In this document: piece after piece, positions 57,396-64,000 of the stretch
How positions within the stretch are numbered: the stretch's first letter is position 1
Layout: every line of letters starts with the position of its first letter
Program-made: the position numbers and the translations under genes
The notes under the pieces: generated by a model
What the model saw: only the letters and a program-made list of their open reading frames with translations
The model's database searches: none
What the model was told of the DNA's origin: nothing
DNA from: Oreohelix idahoensis
Lineage: Eukaryota; Mollusca; Gastropoda; Stylommatophora; Oreohelicidae
Direction: 5' to 3'
DNA: 64,000 nucleotides
Assembly (NCBI GenBank): GCA_024509875.1
Contig: JAMPIV010018962.1
Location: forward strand, 372,001 to 436,000

Positions 57396-59324
57396 TAATG
57401 AATGATTGTGATTTACTTCACTACTTTTGTCTACCAAACTGCCTAAAATCCCAAAATGCTGATAATGAATGATTGTGATTTACTTCACTACTTTTGTCTA
57501 CCAAACTGTTGATCTTCCGAAAGTGATGATAATAAATGATTTTGATTTACTTCACAACTTTTGTGTACCAAACTTCCTATCTTCACAAAATGATCAATAT
57601 TTGATGCAAGGAAATTTTCAGTTTTTTTTGGTAATAGTTTTACAATTTGTGTGACCGTGCAATGCTCGCATGCTTCGTCTGCAAGCATTGCTTTACACAA
57701 AATAGTCTAATATAATAAAACAGAAGAGTTAATTTAAAAGCGCACATACGAACACATGCGGTGATATTTCTCACATTTAATTGTTACAAACTAAAGTTCG
57801 CTTCACAATTAAGTGACCCGGAGGTCAACCGCTGTCATTCAAAAAGACGCGTAACCAAAACAAAAAGCATCACTGGTGTTATTTGGTAGAAACACGTGCG
57901 GATCACTTAGTACAGCCCATCTGTGCATGAGAAAGTCACTCAGAAACTTCGAGTGACAGTTGTATAAGTTTGATACGATGGTTCTCACTATTTTTAGAAA
58001 CCACTATAAATTAACATAAAAAACAGAGACAAAGGAATATATTTTTGACTGACAATTATTATATGTATAAGAGAAAGGAATTAAATGTTGACAGATATAA
58101 GTTACATTTAGGAAAATGAATTGGATTTTGATTATGAGCACCGAACACCTTTGAGGATTTTTGGGGATTTTCGCTAGAGATTTTTTGAGAGATTTTGGAT
58201 TTTGGATTTGAGATTCGAGATTCACATAGAGATAGAGATTTGTAGAGAAGAGAACTAAAAATGTAGGAAGTTTGTCATAGGTCGTGCCTGGATTAGCCAG
58301 TGTTCGGCTTTTGAAATGAAATTGTACGAAGGAAGTGTAGATTTGCATAGATAGTTTTTGTAGAGAATAGCTAAGAATAATAATAATAATAAAAGTAAGA
58401 AGAGCATTTCTAGATAATTTTAGCTACTGTTAGAATAACGTCTTTAAGTACAGAGAGAGTATTTCATCGAGCTCTAGAATTTTGAGGCGACTCTGTGGGT
58501 GCTCTGATATACTTTGTGGTTTGCGTTAGTAGGGCGGATTATTTGTTGAGTAATAGAGTTTTGGACATGGCTCTGAATATTCCACATAACTGCGAGGATT
58601 GTAGTGAAAGTAAGAAAGAGATACAGTGGTTCTCAAGCTGTTAATCAATGATCTTAACCCGCTAAGGTGACTTGTGAATCACAGGCGGCTCTTAAGTCAT
58701 TTTAAAATAGAAATTATTTTGCTTGTTAACGCTATAGAATATGTACTGAATATTTATATCTTGGTGGAGCGGTTGTAGTGAAGTGAAAATGTGTGATCCT
58801 GCAGACTGGCAGGCAATAAATAAATAGTGGTTATTTTTATTTCAAGCGCTTTGCTGTTGATGCCACTTTGAAACAGTTAGTTATCGTGGTGACTTTGTTA
58901 AGTGTCGTCAGTGACTTATGTGCTATTGTGAGATGGACTGTGTTAACAAACTAAGGTGACCACTAACATTACATTATACGCAACATCACGTGCCATGCAA
59001 CACCAACAAGTAGCTGCATTCTCATCCGGAAGAACGAACCAGGGTTAAACAAGGTTGCACACTTTCTCATGATGGTGGACATCAGCATCTAGGGCGCATA
59101 GCCTTTCAGACCACTGAACATTAATAAGAACACTTACTTGAACATAACATCTGCCTGGTGTTAATAAGGTGCAATCTGATTGAACATTGAGAACATTTGA
59201 ACAATTGACGTTCTATTTATAAACAGCAGATACGCTGTTACATTTGTGAATCAGTTCTTTCTAAGTTTTCAAAAAGTACGGAAATGTTATACATTTATGT
59301 ATTATAGCAAACTTTATACAGAGC

Positions 59325-59450
59325 GATATTTCTTCTTCTTCGCACACTCTCAGACGTCTACTTGAATGTTTTCAAAGAAAGCCGTAGTCAGTTTGAGGCT
59401 ATTTGAATCTCCGTAGAGCTTTTCCGCGAAAGGAGCTGGCGTCGGCCATA
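59325..59450 (-). mobile_element. LINE 3' end with GAA tail, short copy
   Basis: The minus strand encodes LYGDSNSLKLTTAFF up to a stop and a TTCTTCTTCTTC tail (plus, 59331-59342). It parallels the end of the copy at 54.4 kb. Confidence 0.75.
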
Positions 59451-59489
59451 TGCGCCTTCTCTGTTCCGCATATTCTGAGCAACTTTGAG

Positions 59490-59560
59490 GAGGAAAAGAA
59501 AGAATAAAACCATTGCTTCTTCATGCATGTCGTAAGAGGCTACTAATATGAGTTGTGAAC
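59490..59560 (+). repeat. Short shared module with GCATGTCGTAAGAGGC
   Basis: GCATGTCGTAAGAGGCTACT followed by AATATGAG. It is one of four related modules in the window. Confidence 0.6.
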
Positions 59561-59752
59561 TATTACTGTTCTCTGTTCCCATTTCGTGTGCCCGGAGCAC
59601 ACGTGCGTTGTGTGTTTTGCCCTCTGTATTTTATATGCTACTTCTCGTCGTTCTCAAAGAGATATGGGTGGGGTTGAGGGGACAGAAACAACATATTGGC
59701 TTTGAATATATGAGAAGACATTCATTGACATGCTTTTGCCTTTGTTTATTAG

Positions 59753-60117
59753 CAAAGATTGTCTTCGACTTACGACGAATGCGACTTACGACTTGTCGTA
59801 CCTACTGACGGCCATCTCTAAACATATTACAGCACTGTGCGCTGGTATTTCAATATTTATTGCAGTATTGCAGTGCACAGCACAGTAATTTGATGTAGTA
59901 ATTTGTGCATTGTATTATTTCGCTATAAACAAAGGGTACAATTATAATAATTTTTTTTACGTGACAAAACAGACCTTCACATTTTAACGTTTAGGCATGT
60001 TATTTGTTAACATACTGTATCCTTATGATTCGCATAGTATGTAGTGATTTCCGACTTAAGACCATATCGACTTACGGGATCATTTGAACGGAGCCCGCCG
60101 AAGTCGAAGACCGGCTG
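59753..60117. mobile_element. Small Tigger/pogo-like inverted-repeat element
   Basis: The left end has GTCTTCGACTTACGACG, and the reverse complement of the right end has GGTCTTCGACTTCGGCGGG after CAGCC, flanked by TA on the right. The interior is non-coding, 365 bp. CGACTTACGA-type ends resemble mariner/pogo-derived MITEs. The left boundary is uncertain. Confidence 0.5.
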
Positions 60118-60165
60118 TATTTGGTAATTCCTAATTTTTATTTTTATTTTTATGATCTATTCCAG

Positions 60166-60229
60166 GACCTCTGCTTGTTCCAGAGCCTAACGACTTGTCA
60201 CCTGTCAATAATACGGATGGCATATTAAG
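60166..60229 (+). CDS. SLC49A4: SLC49A4-like transporter, later exon
   Basis: Acceptor TTTTTATGATCTATTCCAG ends at 60165 and donor GTATGT begins at 60230. With one base from the previous exon it reads GPLLVPEPNDLSPVNNTDGI, then LR. This corresponds to the conserved GPL(V/L)VP segment after TM5 and the extracytoplasmic loop of SLC49A4. The family match, both splice sites and the correct distance in the protein make it a genuine exon. The following exon is not seen before the window ends. Confidence 0.8.
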
Positions 60230-60429
60230 GTATGTTTGCATATATGTTCTGTTGTTTAGAAATGACCAAGCACTTTAGTTAGTTGAATGTAACGACATAT
60301 ATTTCCTAAGATATCCAGGTTTTTAGAACTAGTATGAAATGTTTAGAACTCCTATAAGTTTTTGTTTAGAATTCCTATGATACACCACAACAAGACAACA
60401 AAGAGAAATAACGTGAGAGCATACTACAA

Positions 60430-60760
60430 ATGTCACCAATATGGAACTGATGACCAGAACCAGACACGTGCCAGTGGAACAAGAGGTGAGAACAAGACAT
60501 TGGCGATGGATAGGACACACACTGAGGAAACCTGTTGATAGCATTACAAGGCAGTCCTTGTTCTGGAATCCCCAAAGAAAGAGAGGTGGAGGTAGACTAA
60601 AAAACACATGGAGAAGACAGCTGAAGACAGAGGTGAAAATGATGAGGAAAACGTAGAAAGAACTTGAGTTTATGGCATGCGACAGGAGGACTTCGCATGT
60701 ATTTGTGGGACCGAAGACGCGGCAAGAGAGATGAATGCAGTCAGCGACCCACAGCTTGAC
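60430..60760 (+). mobile_element. LINE fragment, RT C-terminal end (WRWIGHTLRKP family)
   Basis: Encodes RTRHWRWIGHTLRKPVDSIT and RGGGRLKNTWRRQLKTEV, then a stop at about 60655. Closely related to the better-preserved copy at 62975-63484 on the other strand. Confidence 0.85.
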
Positions 60761-61459
60761 TGCTTGCGTTAGGGTCAGCGAACCAGAGCTGACCAAGACT
60801 CTACTCTACCTCCAAGTGGTGGTCCTGGAAACAGGCTGCATCACTGCAGTCTGGCCGAGAGAGTAGGGATCGAAAAGGGAAGGCGAACCCTGTCCCAAAA
60901 AATACCATGCTGAAATCGGATGTGTCGGGCCGAAAGGCGCGAATATCGCAGCTTCGCTGTAAACGGCGACACAGCGTAACCAACGTCCTTTTCAGGACGA
61001 ACGCAGAAGAATAAGAATCGTGTGTTTGTTGAAGGCCTATGCTCCTTGGGGAGCTAAAGTGTATTGATATTGCAAAAGCATCATCATCATCAGCTACCAT
61101 CTCCACAAAGAAGGTTGGCTGCAAAGGACTTCCAACGTCTTCTGTCTCTTGTCTTGATGGTGCACTCTGAAAGACTATGTCCTGTCCATCTCTTGATGTT
61201 ATCTTCCCCCTTATAGCGCTTCCTCGTGCACGTGTTTGCCTTCAACTCTTGTCTTCCATGCTGGTCTTCAGTAATGTGTTATGTCTTTTTACATGGTCAA
61301 AATAATTTAGCTGCTACATTTTGATCTCTTTCATTAATGTTACGACAGTATAAGCTTTTTTAAATAGATGTTTGCCCTGAATAAAAGGATTGAAATGATA
61401 TAACAAGTTTACTAATGTAGAACTAATAGGAAAAATAAATAAGCATCAATAGAAGAAGA
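60761..61459. other. Intron 3, repeat-derived sequence without a named element
   Basis: Includes GTTGAAGGCCTATGCTCCTT at about 61028, the same 3' module seen in the WRWIGHTLRKP LINE copies. No gene. Confidence 0.5.
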
Positions 61460-61640
61460 GGCATTGAGAAGACGCTGGCGTTGGATGACAAAATCAGCTG
61501 ATAGTAGTACAAGGCAGTTCCTGTTCTACAATCCCCAGGGTAAGAAATATATAGGAAGACAAAAAATGGGGAAGAGAACTGGAGAAAGACATGATTGGGA
61601 TAAGAAGAAATGGAAAAAGATCTCGATCGAATGGCACAGG
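61460..61640 (+). mobile_element. LINE fragment (WRWIGHTLRKP family), diverged
   Basis: Encodes RRRWRWMTKSADSSTRQFLF and then YNPQGKK, the same order as the copies at 60.4 and 63.0 kb. Confidence 0.7.
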
Positions 61641-61999
61641 AAGGAAGGCTTGGCATGATTGTGTTGAGGACAGGTACTCACGAGAAGCTGAACGTTGTTA
61701 ATTGGTTGATTGGCGTTACGATTGGGCGACAGAGAACTGTCCTTAACACTATCGCCATATGCCACGCATGGAAGCATTATCAATCACTTTTCTGGAACAG
61801 CTGTCTGCCATTTTGGCCACTGAAGCGCTTGAAATGCTCACTGTTTTCCCAGTGATGATACTTTTCGTATCATCCCAGTTCTTCCAAATTGTTTTCTTCT
61901 GCTTCTTAGGATCGAGGAAGAAATACTGTCTATTGGAAATTAAGTTTCTGTTGGTAGTGGGGTGATACGTGCCAGTAGTGAAGAAGTAATAATAATAAT

Positions 62000-62220
62000 A
62001 GTCTCTTCAGTTATAACTGACTATAGAAATGCGCCCCTGAGGTGATAGCCCTCGGCTACTTTTTTTTCCTGGTGTTCCTTTCGACGTTTTCTCCTGCTTG
62101 TTGTGAGAGCTTCTTTTCGCCCATTCTGATGTGGCGCCGTAGAGAGCATCGCCACATGGTGCGATTGGGCAGCTTCATCCTCCCAGGTTGTTGGATTTAT
62201 GTCCAGCACCCTCATGTCTC
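62000..62220 (-). repeat. Module shared with 33.0-33.15 kb
   Basis: CAGTTATAACTGACTATAGA, GCGCCCCTGAGGTGATAGCC and CCTGGTGTTCCTTTCGACG match the duplication near 33.1 kb. Probably a LINE-derived 3' portion. Confidence 0.6.
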
Positions 62221-62564
62221 TCTAGCACACATCTTTGACCCTCAGCTGCGGTCATTCAACTATTATTTTAGAAGAAGTAGTGACCATAAATGTAATGATG
62301 ACACGTTTGGAGTTAGAGGAGTTAGAGTTGGGAAAATAGTTCGATTATATATACAGGATTTCATGGAGAAAGAAAAAAGATGATAGAAAACATATGAAGA
62401 TATAAGAAACAGTATAAAGATGCTGGTGTCAATTTATTCCGTGAAAGAAAGTAAATATAAATTTCAAATTAGAGTAAGCTAGAGTATTTAAAGAGGATTA
62501 TACATCGTTTGTCTCGTAAACTTTAGGATAGGTAAAGACTTTATGCCTGTGGTATTTAAGAGAT

Positions 62565-62880
62565 ATCTTCTTCTTCTTCTTCCATCCTTAGCCATCAACC
62601 GGCAAAGCAGTATGTGGCCAGTACGCCTCGTGGCGTCTTAGGGCAACAACAAATTGATCAATCTATCGCTGTTTCCACCACGCCTAGTGGCGTCTTTGTG
62701 GAACAAAAACAGACCAAACAATCTATCATTGTTTCCGTAATCAGATTGGTTGGCAAGCAGGTGATCACCCCACTGTGCGAAGTTTTTACGGGATGGGGTA
62801 AACAGCCCCATGCCCATACCCTCCTTAGTCGCCTTTTACGACATGCGTGGTAGGGTGCAGTGTTACTATTCTTTGCTCCC
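62565..62880 (-). mobile_element. LINE/SINE 3' tail region with GAA tract and shared module
   Basis: A TTCTTCTTCTTCTTC tract (62565-62581) is followed by two copies of a GCCT(C/A)GTGGCGTCTT unit like the 86-bp units at 44.5 kb, then the GATGGGGTAAAC to TTTTACGACATGCGTGG module. This links several of the dispersed modules into one element, oriented minus. Confidence 0.65.
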
Positions 62881-62974
62881 CTTTCGGGCCCCGGTAACAC
62901 ACGGGTGATTTAAGAGATATATTCATTCATTACTCCTCTGCTCACGTGATCACATTATTGGCAATAACTGTATT

Positions 62975-63484
62975 TCATTCATTTATAACCCTCCACCCCC
63001 CAAAGGAGCATAGGCCTTCAACAAACACATGCCAAGTCCTCCTGTCACGTGCCATCATCTCAAGTTCTTTCCATGTTCTCCTCATCATTTTCACCTCTGT
63101 TTCCAACTCTCTTCTCCATGTACTTCTTGGTCTTCCTCTGCCTCTCTTGCCCTGGGGGTTCCAGAACAAGGACTGCCTTGTAATGCTATCAACAGGTTTT
63201 CTCAGTGTGTGTCCTATCCATCGCCATCGTCTTCTTCTCAGCTCTTGTTCCACTGGCACTTGTCTAGTTCTTGTCCTCAGTTCCACGTTGGTAACCTTGT
63301 CAAACCATTTTAATCTTTCTATTCTACGCAAGCACCCATTTATGAAAGTCTGTAGCTTTTTGGTTGTTGTCTTTGTTGTTCTCCATGTCTCAGAGCCATA
63401 CAATAGGACTGACTTCACATTTGAGTTGAAGATTCTTATTTTTGTGTTGGATCCGATTTCTCTTGATCTCCATATATTTCCCAA
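62975..63484 (-). mobile_element. LINE fragment, RT thumb and C-terminal end, open frame (WRWIGHTLRKP family)
   Basis: 169 codons without a stop: FNSNVKSVLLYGSETWR, FINGCLRRIERLKWF, RRRWRWIGHTLRKPVDSI, GKRGRGRPRSTWRRELETEV, ending FGGWRVINE. This is the conserved region after the RT palm. The upstream palm and endonuclease are absent, so it is 5'-truncated, but the frame is undamaged, which suggests a young copy. Confidence 0.9.
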
Positions 63485-63747
63485 TGCAATGAAAGCTCCT
63501 CTTGCCTTTTGTATTCTTATTTTGATATCGCTGAATAATAACTATAAATAATAACTGTATTTACATTATCGGAAATGAAAAATATTTTCACCTACCGACA
63601 ACACATGTATTTATGTAATAGTAGTAATAGACACATCCGTGTCAAAGACATGTCAGAACACACTGATGTATTCATCTTTCTTGACTGGTATAATAAATTT
63701 TGACAGATGCTTTTGGCTACAAGAAATGTATTCTCTACTATCAGGTA

Positions 63748-64000
63748 CAGGCATACCTCGACTTTCGTCGCTTCGAATTTCGACGCTTCGCTCTTTCGTC
63801 GGTTTTCAATTATAACCACGTTTCCAGATTTCGTCGCTCGCTTCGCTCTTTCGTCGCATTTCGTCACAACCGCGCGTCATCATGTTTCTTTCGTCGTTCA
63901 GTCTTTGATTAGAAGTCGTTCGGTGCGCACTGTTTTTTGAAGTTGTCCGCATTGAATCTTTTATATTTGTGATTAAACATATTAATACTACTTATTTTTG
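63748..64000 (+). mobile_element. 5' end of a Tigger/pogo-like DNA transposon running off the window
   Basis: CAGGCATACCTCG at 63748, preceded by TA, matches the terminal inverted repeat form of Tigger/pogo elements. It is followed by short reiterations of TTTCGTCGCTTCG and TTCGCTCTTTCGTCG. The transposase and right end would lie beyond 64000. Confidence 0.55.

Larger units (their letters stand above)
55292..57597. repeat. 67-bp minisatellite, four units, split by a DNA transposon
   Basis: TAATGAATG or TAATAAATG starts units at 55292, 55359/57396, 57463 and 57530, a constant 67-bp period when the transposon is removed. Units share TTACTTCACTACTTTTGTCT and ACCAAACTGCCTAAAATCCC. Confidence 0.9.
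54943..60165. other. Intron 2 region of the transporter; expected exon not found
   Basis: The phase of exon 2 (2) and of the exon at 60166 (needs 1) show that at least one exon, of length 2 modulo 3, is missing between them. It should encode TM4-TM5 of the family. I read all plus frames in the sequence outside the mobile elements and did not find it. Between 57598 and 59320 I see no feature beyond a low-complexity GAGATT stretch near 58160-58220. Confidence 0.6.

Overview
The window looks like a repeat-rich piece of an invertebrate nuclear genome. A lophotrochozoan such as a mollusc is my best guess, but nothing here identifies the species. The evidence is a host gene with GT-AG introns, dense nested retrotransposons, tRNA-headed SINEs, minisatellites and long microsatellites. 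One host gene is recognised: an SLC49A4 (DIRC2)-like major-facilitator transporter on the plus strand. Its large first exon (27953-29846), a short second exon (54852-54942) and a later exon (60166-60229) are visible. Its first intron is about 25 kb, its second intron is about 5.2 kb, and both are full of mobile DNA. The gene continues past the right edge.

Region 1-11.6 kb is one end of a decayed Polinton/Maverick (adintovirus-like) element. A minus-strand block carries, in transcription order, the packaging ATPase, a small basic protein, a second small conserved protein, a chromodomain integrase, the penton-like minor capsid protein, a pX-like peptide and the N-terminal part of the double jelly-roll major capsid protein, which runs off the left edge. 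A plus-strand block carries a family B DNA polymerase with C2H2 zinc fingers at its N-terminus. Nearly every gene has an in-frame stop or frameshift, and the polymerase has lost the segment that should hold palm motif A. This is an endogenous fossil, not an active element. The adenovirus-type protease and the far terminal repeat are not in the window.

Region 11.6-27.9 kb is AT-rich and full of repeats. It has two arrays of a 74-bp satellite embedded in a larger shared repeat, a gag-like coiled-coil gene on the minus strand (15745-17697, interrupted by one in-frame TAG), a nearly complete RTE-type LINE with an 11-bp target-site duplication (19571-22737), a long tRNA-headed SINE and several LINE pieces.

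Region 27.9-64 kb is the transporter gene and its introns. The introns hold a second full-length RTE LINE split by an unclassified 2.75-kb insertion, a short RTE copy with a 12-bp duplication, and at least three other LINE families as fragments. They also hold a gag-protease element without reverse transcriptase (46.9-49.5 kb), a CACTA-ended DNA transposon inside a 67-bp minisatellite (55362-57395), and Tigger/pogo-like termini at 59.75 and 63.75 kb. Several pre-insertion sites can be read from uninterrupted repeat copies, so the order of insertions is unusually clear.
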